In this document: positions 22,056 to 32,864 of the stretch, one piece after another
Numbering within the stretch: position 1 is the stretch's first letter
How the letters are laid out: the number at the start of each line of letters is the position of its first letter
DNA from: Diploptera punctata
Taxonomy: Eukaryota > Arthropoda > Insecta > Blattodea > Blaberidae
Reading direction: 5' to 3'
NCBI GenBank assembly: GCA_030220185.1
Contig: JASPKZ010010196.1
Coordinates: 43,501-107,500 of the forward strand
Length of the DNA stretch: 64,000 nucleotides
Notes under the pieces: model-generated
Database searches by the model: none
Told to the model about the DNA's origin: nothing
Seen by the model: only the letters and a program-made list of their open reading frames with translations
Translations under genes and position numbers: made by a program

Positions 22056-22600
22056 CTAGCTAAATGCTGACATGCTTCGTTGTGGCTCAATCTGGTATGA
22101 AACGAATGGACCGCAAATAAAAGTATTCTGCAAGCATAGAATCACCGAGAAAACACACAATTCAATTCAGTGCCCTGCCTCGCGTTGCTGTGGTTATGTG
22201 GATCGAAATTAAACGAATTATTTTTACAGAAAATATTTTTTATTGTAAAGCTAGTGGATTGATTACATTTCTTTGTCCTTTTTCTGTATACCAAACATAA
22301 AGATCAGCCGGTTTACCAACTCCGAAGCATGGGGCGAATAATTGTCCGTGATAGAAGCAATCTTTTTCTATATTCAAAGCTCGTACTTGCAAAGACTGCT
22401 CTTGCGCCATGTTGATAGTCATAGCGACCGCATGGCTTATTGGAATTTGAAATAGTTTGAACTTGAACACGCGCGTATTCGAATGAAACGTTATGTCAAA
22501 ATTTAATTCAACTATAAAAACACGCGCATATTCGAGGCAACGTTTTGTCAAAACTTCAAGTCAACCAACCGACTATTTCGAGTTTTGCGAGTACAAACAT
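22056..22600 (-). mobile_element. Helitron 3' part with helicase C-terminus
   Basis: The minus-strand end reads gtcagcatttagCTAG followed by T, a Helitron 3' terminus (CTAG at 22056-22059). About 180 bp inside lies the end of a Rep/helicase-like frame. No 5' terminus was found; a mariner begins at 22620. Confidence 0.65.
22240..22551 (-). pseudogene. Helitron (Pif1-like) helicase C-terminal fragment
   Basis: The 103-codon frame contains FQIPISHAVAMTINMAQEQS, LQVRALNIEKDCFYHGQLFA and ALQ at its end. In Pif1-type and Helitron helicases this region reads about P..LAFAMTINKSQGQ, then a L.L....F.HGQLYVA.SR motif. The match to motif V/VI is good, although the usual SR is replaced by CFGVG. N-terminal to FKFK the frame has no helicase similarity. 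It is therefore only the last 80 or so residues of the enzyme, with no Rep domain. Confidence 0.7.
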
Positions 22601-22619
22601 GCTCAGGTGAATTTTTATA

Positions 22620-23166
22620 CTGGGGCATTCGATAAGTAATAGCAACACTGATATAACATCACAAAAAATTATTTAGCTTATTTTTGACAATACAAACATA
22701 ATTTATAATCTCCTGCCAAGTCACCTATACGTTGCCAAAACCTTGGAAGATGGCGTACTTCATCTACAGTACCATTTCTGGATATCTCTCTAATCTGATC
22801 GATCTAGAGTTTTCTGCATATATCAATTCTTCATTGAAATCGAATGCCTCGTAGAGGTTCTTTGATCTTTGAGAATAAGTTATAGTTACAAGGGCTCATG
22901 TCTAGTGAATTTGGTGAATGTTCTAGTACTTCCCAATTCCACCTTCTAAATAAATTCTACTGAACATCTTTTGTAGGCCAGTATTACTTACTAAATATGA
23001 GAAACAGTGATTTTTTCACAAAATATTTCTATTTCGAGACTTTCAATATTACAGATTTACACAACAAAGACTGATCAATAACATAGGCCCTACTACAAGA
23101 TTACAATGGTCACCATTAGGACAAGCTGATTTACAAGAGTGTTGTCACTATTTATCAATGTTCTGG
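22620..23166 (-). mobile_element. mariner element, internally deleted
   Basis: Flanked by TA (22618-22619 and 23167-23168). The ends ctggggcattcgataagtaa and tatttatcaatgttctgg are inverted repeats with one base missing on the right. The minus strand encodes traces of a mariner transposase C-terminus, including WEVLEHSPNSLDMSPCNYNL-like and FSKIKEPLRGIRF-like blocks. At 547 bp it is less than half of a usual mariner (about 1.3 kb). Confidence 0.78.
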
Positions 23167-23911
23167 TATATGAATATGTATATAAAGAATACATAACGCC
23201 TGCGAATTCTCTCATAATTGTTTATGTATATGTAGAGATTCGCAGAAACACACTATAGCAATCACAGATCTTATGGAACTCGCTATGACAATGACAATGC
23301 TTCCCTGCCCCTCCAATCAGCTTATTTACCTCGTTATTGTTAAATTTTGTCTCAGTCGTTCAAACGTATTACAAATAATTTCCAGTTTTACAACTAGCAA
23401 AAGTTGTTAGCTGTATTTATACTTATCCATATATAAGTTATATTAAACTGAAATAAAAACCTTGAATAGCATATATTTTTTATTGCGAGTCTGAATCTTT
23501 GAAAGAATTGATGGCGCACAGATAATTTTTAAGTCCCAGAACGAAGCCATTGCGCATGATCAGATGTTAGTTACTTAGTTCACAAGTGCACAACTATTTG
23601 AGAAACTAAAATCCGTTCTATTTTGTTTTGTGTCGTGTAAGGGAAAATAGTTTCTCGTAAATAAAAAAAAAACAAAACAAATTAATCAAAACAAACAAAA
23701 TTTATTGAAATAAGGACGAGAAAAATAATTTGACAGTGAGATCGTAGACGCGACCTCATGCATGTGAAATACATGTTCCCTCCACTAGACTACAACCGTA
23801 ACTGCTAGAAACAGTCTATATGAAGCGATGCAATACTCCGGACTGACTTATATATATATATATTGAAATTATATATTTACTTGATTTAGTTTAAATTAAT
23901 CAGATGCGTTT
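23167..23911. other. Intergenic, nothing recognised
   Basis: AT-rich. It holds a (TA)n run near 23850 and otherwise no feature that I can support. Confidence 0.4.
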
Positions 23912-24240
23912 TGCATCTTCTTCTTCTTCTTCTCCATTTCCTGGTTTAGGCAAGAGTTGCCTGTTCCGTCTTCACTAATAGATCTAAGACCATCTCTTCC
24001 GAGGACGTCCGATATCTCTTCTTCCTCTTGGAAAATAATGGAAGATTTTATTTGGTAATCTACTTTCTTCCATTCTTTCTACATGTTCTTTCCACTGTAT
24101 CTTGTTGTTAAATATCTTTTCTTTTATGGAGTAGATCTGCAGTTCTTCACGGATATCCTCGTTTCTTATCTGCTCCATTCTAGTGCAGCCTTTTACTCTT
24201 CTTAAAAATTTCATCTCGGCTGCTTGGATTTTACTTTCTT
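23912..24240 (-). mobile_element. LINE-H (RTE-like) C-terminal part
   Basis: The minus frame encodes MKFLRRVKGCTRMEQIRNED, IREELQIYSIKEKIFNNKI, HVERMEESRLPNKIFHYFPR and GRRDIGRPRKRWS. It is followed by a diverged segment and a tail of GAAGAA repeats (tcttcttcttcttcttct at about 23918-23935). A second, shorter copy is at 26236. Confidence 0.75.
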
Positions 24241-24433
24241 ATGTTGTGTAAATAAACAACCATGTTATTCCTTTTGTTTTGAAAACGAAATAATGAGATG
24301 TTGCAATCATATATACGGTATATATGACATGTTTCCTTTAATTAATTTATTTCCCTATATATATATTGATTTATTTAACGAAGCCTAGTAACATGTAGAC
24401 ATTGTGAAAATTAACGACGTTATTAAAAAAATT

Positions 24434-24506
24434 ATTCCTGCCCAGGATCGAACGCGGGCCCTCGTCGTCGCAATAGAGCATCTACCGACTGCTCCACTGA
24501 AGCGAA
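24434..24506 (-). tRNA. tRNA-like pseudogene or SINE head
   Basis: On the minus strand cttcagtggagcagtcggta resembles the D-arm/A box and GCGTTCGATCCTGGGC is a B box. The anticodon arm is not convincing and acceptor pairing is weak. It is best read as a tRNA-derived relic, not a working gene. Confidence 0.35.
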
Positions 24507-24739
24507 CGATATGAATAGGCTATTGCATGAAGAGAGACTTAAGCCGCCCGCTTGTACTCAAACAATTCAGCACACGTAATTACGTACTGGTGTGAATCAC
24601 TCTTCAAAACTATTAATTTTCCATTACCAATAGTTGCGCCATCATTTGTTTTTCATAGGCTTACAATAAGTTTCAACTAAGTAGCATTTGTAATAATTAA
24701 AGAATTTAAAGTGTAAAATAAATTGAAACTCGTACGTAG

Positions 24740-25774
24740 ATGAAGTAGGTGAAATAATTTATGATAGTATTATTGGTAGATGAGGTTGCGGCATCAGACG
24801 AGGTTATGCAAACTAATGGGATACTACAAGGAGACCCCATCAGCCCGCTACTATTTAACATAATGACGGCTGACATCGGGAAAGCAACAAACGGGACCAC
24901 GATGGTAATGTATGCGGACGACATGGCCATTGGAGCACGAAACAAAGAAGAATTGCAAAAAGGCGTAGATGGGATACAACGATGGGCTATGGAAAATGAG
25001 TTCAAGATAAACAGCAACAAGACCGTACAAATGGTTTTCAAGAAAGGAGGAAGAACAGCGGCAATTGATAATCTAAAACTAGGAGAAGAACCGATAAGAA
25101 TGGTCAACAAATTCAGATATTTAGGCATAACACTGCAGCCAACAACAAAGTCTTTCAGCGCACATGTGCAGGAAAGAACAGCAGCAGCTATAAGAGCTAT
25201 GTGCAGTATCAAAGACATCACATCGTTAAAATTAGTAACAGCCATGAAATTATTCGCATCAATGATCACCCCGACAGTCACCTACGGGATAGAACTGATA
25301 TGGGAGAAACTATCGACCAGCGATTTGGAGAGGTTAGAAAAAGTGAAACCAAGATTCATCAAAAAGGCATTAGGTGCAAGCAAATACACACCAAATAGAA
25401 TGGCCTATATGCTAGCCAGAGAAACCTTCTTCCTAGAGGACCTGAGGCAAAGGATACTACTGCCAGCAAAGGAGCCATATAAGAAAGTCATCGAAAAAAA
25501 GAAACAGAGAGAAAAATAGATCGACGAAGATTTCTACGCCTCAGATGCCATGGTAAACAGAGAGTGGACTGGAAGTAACCAACCACAAAGGCACAGAATC
25601 ATAGGTTTAGCAACACATGGATATCATCACAAAATGTGCAAAACTACAAAATTCCACCAACCGAGTGATTCGTGTGAATGCAAGATATGCGACCAAAAGT
25701 GTGAGCGATACCATTACAAACAATGCAGAATATGGACAGGATCACTGAACGAACTCATAAAAGACAAATCATAA
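24740..25774 (+). mobile_element. LINE-J retrotransposon: RT palm to Cys/His-rich C-terminus
   Basis: One frame runs from 24761 to 25774 with a single TAG at 25517-25519. Motif B is NGILQGDPISPLLFNIMTAD and motif C is MVMYADDMAIGA, with the catalytic aspartates kept. The thumb follows with FRYLGITLQPTTKSF and the TVTYGIELIWEKL region. After the stop the frame continues FYASDAMVNREWTG and CECKICDQKCERYHYKQC, a CxCxxCxxxCxxxHxxxC cluster. The same C-terminal block recurs at 37300-37850. The clade is unresolved; the YADDM and C-terminal cysteines fit non-LTR elements. The 5' part with endonuclease is missing. Confidence 0.8.
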
Positions 25775-26019
25775 ACTTATAACTTAATGCTCTTTCGAGT
25801 GCCTCTTACCAACTTATTATTGGTCTATGTGGAACAAGATAACCGTTAGAATTTTTAGATATCCCGCTGAAGAAGATTAAAACATGTAAATTTCACTTCG
25901 ATTAACTTTTTTAAAAAAATACGAAATATTTTCACGTTGACAAATGTACGAATTTAATGCAAACTCTATTTTTAATAAATTAAAAATAAAATTAGTACCT
26001 GAGTTTCCTCAACATTATA

Positions 26020-26112
26020 ATTAATTCAAATTGTGAAGGCCTTTCAGAACTACTTGCTCCTTCCGACTGCTAAGATGGAGCAATTCGTTGAGAAAGGCCT
26101 TCACAATTTTAA
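26020..26112. repeat. Small fold-back element
   Basis: aaattgtgaaggcctttc (26028-26045) is repeated inverted as gaaaggccttcacaattt (26093-26110) around a 47-nt centre. The flanking bases cctcaacatt and aatattgagg extend the symmetry. It resembles the 19413 fold-back family. Confidence 0.55.
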
Positions 26113-26235
26113 TATTGAGGGTGACTGTTATCTGAAGTACTAACTTTATTTTGCAACTTCATACAAAACAACCTTAAGGTTGGTTCAGTATGAATTTTAA
26201 TAATCATGCTTTACTATTTTTTAACTTATTTAATG

Positions 26236-26360
26236 AAATTCTTCTTGTTCTTCACTTCCTGGTGTAGGCATTAGTTGCCTGTTCCATCTCCACTAATAGA
26301 TCTAAGACTATCTCTTCCAAGGACGTCCGACATCTCTTCTTCCTTACGGAAAATAATGTA
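26236..26360 (-). mobile_element. LINE-H 3' end, short copy
   Basis: Minus-strand match to 23930-24055: ttagttgcctgttccatctc, actaatagatctaagactat and aaggacgtccgacatctc. It is truncated next to a SINE S2 tail. Confidence 0.7.
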
Positions 26361-26365
26361 AGATT

Positions 26366-26455
26366 TGGCTCAACTACACAAAAGTGGGAGCCTTAACCTC
26401 CTACTACCCCAAGGGCCTCCTGAGGCCTGTAGTGGGATCACTTTACCTTTACCTT
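26366..26455 (+). mobile_element. SINE S2 3' segment
   Basis: gtgggagccttaacctccta, ctaccccaagggcctcctga and ggatcactttaccttta are the S2 3' part without head. Confidence 0.72.
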
Positions 26456-26999
26456 TTTACACTTCTACTAGCACTAGATTTTTCTGTTACATTGTTGTAA
26501 ACTATAACTCTTCTTCTGTATTTACTAACATTATTTAATATTTTTAATTTTTTCAAACAATTTTATAACATTATTAGACAATTTTCAAGTATTTATTTAA
26601 ATATGCAAATCACAATATTATGATACTGTTAGACAATATTGTGATGCTAACTGCTATTTTCTGCACAGAGTATATAATTTTTCTATCGATGTTTTGGGTT
26701 ATCATTGGTTGGATCAGCGTTAGGGAGTGATAGATAAGTGTTCACCCATTTTTAATAAACGTTTCGTAATTTTAATATTATTAATATATTTTTTAAACAT
26801 ATATTTGGGGATTTATTGCAAATATTGGTCATTTAAATTTCATAGCGACGGATAGTAATTGATTATAATAATCGATATGTGGTTCGATTGTGGGTTATTG
26901 GCTCTATAAACTCTGGCGCATGTGCACTGTTGTTCTACAGGACCTTGAAAATATTTCGCGCTAGTTTAAGAGCAGTTTTTCCTAAGATTTTATTTGGTA
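26456..26999. other. Intergenic, nothing recognised
   Basis: AT-rich sequence without supported features. Confidence 0.4.
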
Positions 27000-27225
27000 T
27001 ATTTAATAAATTTAAACAGCTAAATATAAAATATTTTATTTCAGATTTCATCTTAACACAATTTATGACTAGCCATGGAAAATTAGGAAGATATTTTAGG
27101 AGATTTAATATCAACTCAGAGAGGAATCACATTTGTAACAATCAAGAATCAATACAATCTAAACACGTCTTATTTGATTGCCCTATATTCGAAAGTCAAC
27201 GATTCTGGTTAAACTTACTTTAAAC
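27000..27225 (+). mobile_element. LINE fragment with RNase H-tail motif (I/R1-like)
   Basis: The frame encodes FILTQFMTSHGKLGRYFRRF, SERNHICNNQESIQSKHVLF and DCPIFESQR. The order TxHG...YxxRF...C.C...E...H.LF.C is typical of the segment behind the RNase H domain in I- and R1-group LINEs. The second cysteine of the usual CxCG is N here. Upstream codons 26879-26990 have no recognisable similarity. Confidence 0.6.
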
Positions 27226-27426
27226 GATGGTGAGGCTTCTCCCTCAATGTGGGAAGTGATTTTAAGAACAGAAATTATTAAAAACATTTTATAAAATTCA
27301 TAACACACATTCCTAACAATATGTAATGTTTTTCCAAGACTCTTATAGACAATTTATATAATTCATAACACTCATTCAAAACAATAAGTTAATATTTCTA
27401 TTTTACAGTATGTAGTATAATATTTT

Positions 27427-27577
27427 AATGAGTTCAAATCGAATCCCCAAATCTATTTATAATTATATACCAAGAGGACGAAGATCACTGGGCCGTCATA
27501 TGAAACGCTGGAGGGAAAATTTTCTATAGAATCGTAACAGGCCTTGGCCTAATACTTGGAAGGAAGAAGAAGAAGAA
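27427..27577 (+). mobile_element. RTE-B, 151-bp truncated copy with target-site duplication
   Basis: Starts atgagttcaaatcgaatccc and encodes SSNRIPKSIYNYIPRGRRS followed by the RTE-B 3' end and a GAA repeat. Both sides carry agtataatatttt (27414-27426 and 27578-27590), a 13-bp target-site duplication. This fixes the 3' end of the family at its (GAA)n tail. Confidence 0.85.
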
Positions 27578-28049
27578 GTATAATATTTTCATTGTAAGCT
27601 ACATCCCTAACATGCCTTTGTGACGAAAAAGGGTTTCAAAATATTTGGATATTCAATAATAATAATAATAATAATATTAATAAGTGAAATGTCAAACATA
27701 CTTTTAGGAGGGAGACTCCTAACCCTTAGATGAATCATGTATCTTATCCGCAACATAATCTGGAATGACATTTTTTGTCTTTATGATAGGAAAAAATGAT
27801 ACATTAAGTATGTTTTTCTTAATTAATTCCTAGAACTGAATTTAAAACACTAATTGGATATAGGCTAATAATATTAATAAAGGAAGAACATTTATCTTTA
27901 TCTAATTATTTTTAATTATTATTATTTAATAATTTTTATCATTATTTCCATGATGAAAGAAATGTAAGAGATTTTCGCCTTACATTGTTTTAAAGAAATA
28001 TTACATTATATTTCAAAGTGTTAAAGTAAAGAAAATCATCCACTTGTTC

Positions 28050-28480
28050 CGGCGTAATTTCAAATCGAGAGATGACTACTGACCAAGTTAATTTAGTTAC
28101 ATTCATGTACCCATAGATGTCAGCGAGTGATAGGAGGTCGGCCTAGCGTCTCGATGAGACTTTTTTTTCGGGTAAATAAGATATTACTGATTGGGAAACC
28201 GAAAATTTTGACAGAGGCCTTTTTATTCAGGCTTATGGATAGTTTAACTGGATTTTTTTTTTTAATTTGAGAATAATTATAGCATTTTTCTGTTCACTTA
28301 TGACTTCCTACTGGGTAGTTCTTTTACGAGCCTGAAAAATCTTGAGACTCGGAACTCACGGCTTAAAGTCCCTCCTAAGGATTTCCATACTTAAAAGTCC
28401 ATTGAAAACGAACGAGTTTGAACCCGCGTTTCTCTCGAATAAAGAGCCAAGGAACATAACTACCAGTCCACCGCGGTCGA
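28050..28480 (-). mobile_element. tRNA-derived SINE S3
   Basis: On the minus strand the head is cgcggtggactggtagttat with GGGTTCAAACTC as B box (near 28415). The body has aggagggactttaagccg and ttcaggctcgtaaaagaact, and the 3' part has gcctgaataaaaaggcctct. These blocks recur at 39722-40035 (plus) and 41995-42175 (minus). Confidence 0.65.
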
Positions 28481-29295
28481 CTGATTTCAGTTTTTAGGAG
28501 AGAAACAAAAATTTCAGGAAGTACACAAATATAGAGGTACTTCTTTTTTTCCTTTATCGTCATGAAATATCCTCCTATAATTTACTTTGCGTTAGGAAAC
28601 ATCTCGGTGACGTACTTGTGATGAAATTTCCTTGGAAAACAAACACTAAGCGTGACTAGTGCTGTGACTAATGATTACTAATTAAATTAACATCGACCTT
28701 CAGCGACGAAAAAGATCGATTTTTACAACACAGTAGTTCCTCTACACATTGATTGCAACCCACAGCATTATCTAGTCAAGTTCCTTGTATGTCCAGGCTC
28801 TTAAATTGGAATTCCCGAAAAAGCTCAGCACCTTATCCTAGAGCTTTAAGGCTTCACATAATTAACCACAGAGAGACGGGCTGAGAGCCGCTCTTTGCGA
28901 AAAGCTTAGTTCTTGAATACCGGCCTTACAGTCGCAAATCTAAGTTGAGCTTGAATTCGCCGACAAAATGCTCGGGTGCCACCTATTTAAGGCATGAAAA
29001 TTATTTTTCATGTCTTAAAACTCAACACGGGATCCACGGCTTTTTTACTCCATTCCTAATTAAGTTTTATTCACGATTTTACGTCCTATAAAGTCCTTCA
29101 GATTTCAACGAGGGAACCTCGAACAGATCTATCCCACTAATTCACCAAGTCGGACCAATATGATGACTTGAAGGATATGAAGATAATGATGATGATATAG
29201 AAAGCTAGAAAGCATGAACTAGCGCGAGCACTGATGAGGTTAAGCGCCATAGTAAATTAAGGCAAAGATAAAATGAAATAAAATTTGGATTGCTT
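28481..29295. other. Intergenic, nothing recognised
   Basis: Slightly less AT-rich than average, but no domain, repeat family or exon could be supported. Confidence 0.4.
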
Positions 29296-29456
29296 TTATA
29301 TGATGCTGGATTCTGGTAGCCCTTGATTTCCTGTGTAAAGGATTTCAAGAATTGTATTTTCATTAGGAACACAGACGTTTAATTCATTGATTTTATCTGC
29401 TTGTAGCTCATCTGATCTTGCGAAGAAGGATACCGCAGATACATCTACATCAAAAT
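29296..29456 (-). CDS. Candidate 3'-terminal exon of an unrecognised gene
   Basis: On the minus strand tgtgtatttacag is a good splice acceptor. The following 161 nt stay open to a TAA at 29296 and encode VSAVSFFARSDELQADKINE, LNVCVPNENTILEILYTGNQ and GLPESSII. The composition is protein-like and unlike the shadow frames around it. I do not recognise the family. No AATAAA lies close downstream and no upstream exon was identified, so it could be an exon relic. Confidence 0.4.
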
Positions 29457-29584
29457 CTGTAAATACACAATGATGGATAACGAAAGTGGAGGCACACCAA
29501 ATAAACAAAAGACATTTTTCTAATCTTCACATGCATTATAGTAGAGTCAGGATTTGTATATACTAAAAGGTAAGATTGCAACAT

Positions 29585-29716
29585 AGTATAATGAGAAATT
29601 AGACTTATGACTGACTGTCTTTTGTTTTGGTTCCACACACAAACAGTTGAATAGTATAATAAGAAGTAAGACTCCTGACTGTCTTTTGTTTTGGTTTCAC
29701 ACACAAACGGTTGAAT
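29585..29716. repeat. Tandem duplication, about 70-bp unit, two copies
   Basis: Units containing gactgtcttttgttttggtt and ccacacacaaacagttgaat are repeated once with small differences. Confidence 0.75.
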
Positions 29717-30413
29717 AATATATACTATCTGTAATGCAATCTTATCTTTTATTACATAAAAATTCGGACTCTAATTATAAGATACGAAATCCAGATTTTG
29801 TAGCAATTGTTAAAAATTTAGTATATATACTTCCATGTACTACATTTCAGCAAAATTATTTATATGAACCTACTATCGAAAGTGGTATGGAATTAAATCT
29901 CCTGTCTACAGTAAATGCTATGTACTATCATAGGTCATACATATTTCGTATAACTAAATTATAAGAGAATGTTAGATTGTATTATTTTTTTTAATAAAAA
30001 ACAGTTTTGGAGCAAATAATGGTAAGCATCAGTATGGACCAATTGATCTTCATGTTGTTAAGGATCTTTATTGTTACCACAGTTTCCACATTTTAATAAA
30101 ATCCACGCTGAAGGGGGAAGAAAGAAATATGGTGCTATGATGGAGTGTAGAAAATTCAAATTATCCATATTTGCGCTTACCATTATTATATTCCATAACT
30201 AAAAATTTATTCTTAGTGTACAAACTAATTTATTTCTTCTTCACAATCCTTAATCCTTAAATGAAATGAAGACAATAAAAACTAAAAAGCAGTGTTTTAA
30301 CCTTTGAATTGGCAGATTACATTGCAAGATGCATTGGTTTCAATTAATTTAACGTTTCTAATAAACAAATGTAAAAACTAATTAACGAAAATTATTATTT
30401 GTGCTTTATTTGA
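29717..30413. other. Intergenic, nothing recognised
   Basis: A 76-codon frame at 29734-29964 lacks recognisable domains and splice signals. No repeat family identified. Confidence 0.35.
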
Positions 30414-30434
30414 TATATATATATATATATATAT
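30414..30434. repeat. (AT)n microsatellite
   Basis: AT run adjacent to a tRNA-like sequence. Confidence 0.8.
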
Positions 30435-30462
30435 GACACGAAAAGAAAAATAAATGCTTCAG

Positions 30463-30533
30463 TAGGGATTTGTACCCGAGATCTCTAACCTTATACTTTA
30501 GCGCTCTTACAAACTGAGCTACTTAGGAATTCT
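30463..30533 (-). tRNA. tRNA-like pseudogene or SINE head
   Basis: Minus strand: aagtagctcagtttgtaaga (A box) and GGGTACAAATCCC (B box) at tRNA-like spacing. Acceptor and anticodon stems do not pair properly and no anticodon can be assigned with confidence. It is next to an (AT)n run, as in SINEs. Confidence 0.4.
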
Positions 30534-31298
30534 AACGCAAACATTTATTTTTCTTCTATTTATATTATTCTTAATTTACACGAGAGGCAGCGGGATATCG
30601 CCCCAACTGCCATCTAGTGGCTACTATAAGAAGTAAGCCTGTTTAAAGAGAATTTCATGTGTATGTATTTAATTTTTGTGTTAATTAAAAATTGTATGTG
30701 GCGTGTGACGTTGCTACACTGCATGGTCCTGGAAATAAAGTAACTACGATCTATGAACTATACAGGAATCTAATATAGAATATTTTTGCACAGATTAATG
30801 TACTGACATACATCATAACCTAAAAAAAAATCTTAAAAAAAGAGTTTTGTATCCCTTAATTCAATTGTGGAACAAATAAAGATAAGTATAGGCCTATGTG
30901 TATGTGTTTTCTATTGCCAACTGCTGTAATTTTCGTGCTTCAAGTTCCGCGCTGGGCGGATAGATGGCATTAACATGGCCAACTTTCAATTTATGAACCA
31001 CTCTTGCAGACCACTTTACTTGAATTATGTATTGTATTGTGTACAGAAAGGAGTATAAAAAGAGTGTATGTATGCGTGTAGTTTAAAGTGTGTTGTTTGA
31101 GGGACGTTGACGATGAAGAGAAGAAAGAAGTTGAAACCCTGTAGCCTACACCTGTCGAAAAGCATCAAGATGGCTGCCAGATTTAACGTCATCATCCGAC
31201 TGTGCCACATACCTTCTCAACATATGTACTGAGCAGGGATTTGTAATTTAATGCAGGAATCTAATGTACAATCTAGTGATTAAAAATTGTATATCAAC
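30534..31298. other. Intergenic, nothing recognised
   Basis: No coding or repeat signature recognised. Confidence 0.4.
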
Positions 31299-32280
31299 AG
31301 TTTTCGGACACTTTTGAAATCCAGAATGGGTTGAGGCAAGGAGATGCACTATATCCTCTACTATTTAATTTTGTACTAGAGCATGCCATTAAGTCTTTAG
31401 AGAATGAGGAAGGCTTTCAACTCAATGGTATTAATAAGCTGTTAGTTTATGCTGATGATGTAGTATTATTGGCCGACAGCAAGGAGATACTAAAGGACAA
31501 CACGCACACACTATTGAGTAACACTAAGAAATTAGGACTGGAAGTAAATATCAATAAAACTAAATATATGGTCACACGTAGAAATTCAGTATATAATGGA
31601 AATGGACAGCTAATGACAAATGAGGGAAATTTTTGAGGAAGTGGCTGAATTCAAATATCTGGGAACAATAATCAAAAATAGGAATGAGGTGCACAAAGAA
31701 ATTAAACATAGGCTTAATTCTGGAAATGCGTGCTATTATCCATTACAGAGACTCTTGATGTCCCACCTCCTTTCAAAAAACGTTAAACTAAAAATATATA
31801 AAACTATTATTCTACCAGTTATATTATATGGGTGCGAAACATGGGGTCTTACTTTAAGGGAGGAAAGAAAATTACAAGTATTTGAGAATAAAGTACTTAG
31901 GAAAATTTTTGGACCAAAGAGAGATGAACAGACAGGTGAATGGAGAATACTACATAACAATGAACTACATGGCCTTTATAGGAAGCCAGATATAATAAGA
32001 ACAGTTAAGTCCCGTAGACTGCGATGGGCAGGACATGTTGCACGTATGGGGAATGAAAGACTTGCATGGAAGCTTCTTGTAGGAAAGCCAGAGGGAAAAC
32101 GCCCCGTTGGTAGACCAAGAATGAGGTGGGAGAATAACATTAATTATGATTTGAGGGAAGTAGATTATACAGGAAATGATTGGAACGCATTAGCTCAGGA
32201 TAGGGATGTATGGAGAGCTTATGTCCGCGCGGCCATGAACCTACGGGTTCGATAGTGCCAGTGAGTAGGTAAGTAAGTAA
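31299..32280 (+). mobile_element. RTE-A, long copy from RT motif B to (TAAG)n tail
   Basis: Two overlapping frames (31331-31636 and 31620-32255) are joined by a one-base shift. The first holds motif B (LRQGDALYPLLFNFVLEH) and motif C (LLVYADDVVLLADS). The second holds the thumb (EFKYLGTIIKN), YGCETWGLTLREERKL and the full C-terminus to AAMNLRVR. A poly-T slip at 31629-31632 (aatttttga) is the likely cause of the shift. The tail is GTAAGTAAGTAAGT. Possible short duplication gtatatca at both ends. The endonuclease and motif A are absent. Confidence 0.88.
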
Positions 32281-32864
32281 GTATATCAGCAACTCCTCCT
32301 GGCCCCGAAAAATTACAAATAGGCCTAATTTAATTTTAATTTAATTAATTTTGCAATTAAAAAATTTAATCCTGCAAGATATTGAACCTGGATGTTTTTA
32401 CAGATTGAGTTTGTATTTCAGTCTCTAACTCAAATCTAAAGAAAAATAAAGTGAACTTTTTTTTTAAACTCTTGATTCAATTGTATAATGAACAAGAATA
32501 AAAATAAAATTATAATTTCAGTGGAGTATCTCCAATGAAATAAGTCAGTTTAATAAATACAAAACAACATTAAAAATTGCCAATGTAATGATAGTCAGGA
32601 TGCGGTGAAGAAATAAAATTCCCAGGTTTGCATCATTAAAACAGGATTGTGCTTTGTGTAATGTGAATTACCCACATTTATATAAATATGTTTTCTTTTG
32701 TGCATAAACTTCTACCTTTCATTCTGTATAATGCAATTTAAAGACATCTGCCTCTGAAAAAAATAGCTTTTTTCTTTCAAAACCGAACATGTCCGAAATT
32801 TAAAATAAATATTTATTGATTATTGCAAATCTCTGAAATATATATATATATATATTCATTTTCA
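32281..32864. other. Intergenic, nothing recognised
   Basis: AT-rich with a short (TA)n at about 32840. No gene signature. Confidence 0.4.

Noticed and set aside
22656..22970. Host gene suggested by similarity between 22620-23166 and 43824-44700
   Set aside because: Both are bounded by inverted repeats and TA duplications and encode mariner transposase, so they are transposons.
24706..25281. 191-codon minus-strand frame opposite LINE-J
   Set aside because: Shadow of the RT frame, which carries conserved RT motifs on the plus strand.
29734..29964. 76-codon plus-strand frame as a small gene
   Set aside because: No start context, domain, splice signal or poly(A) signal beyond chance.
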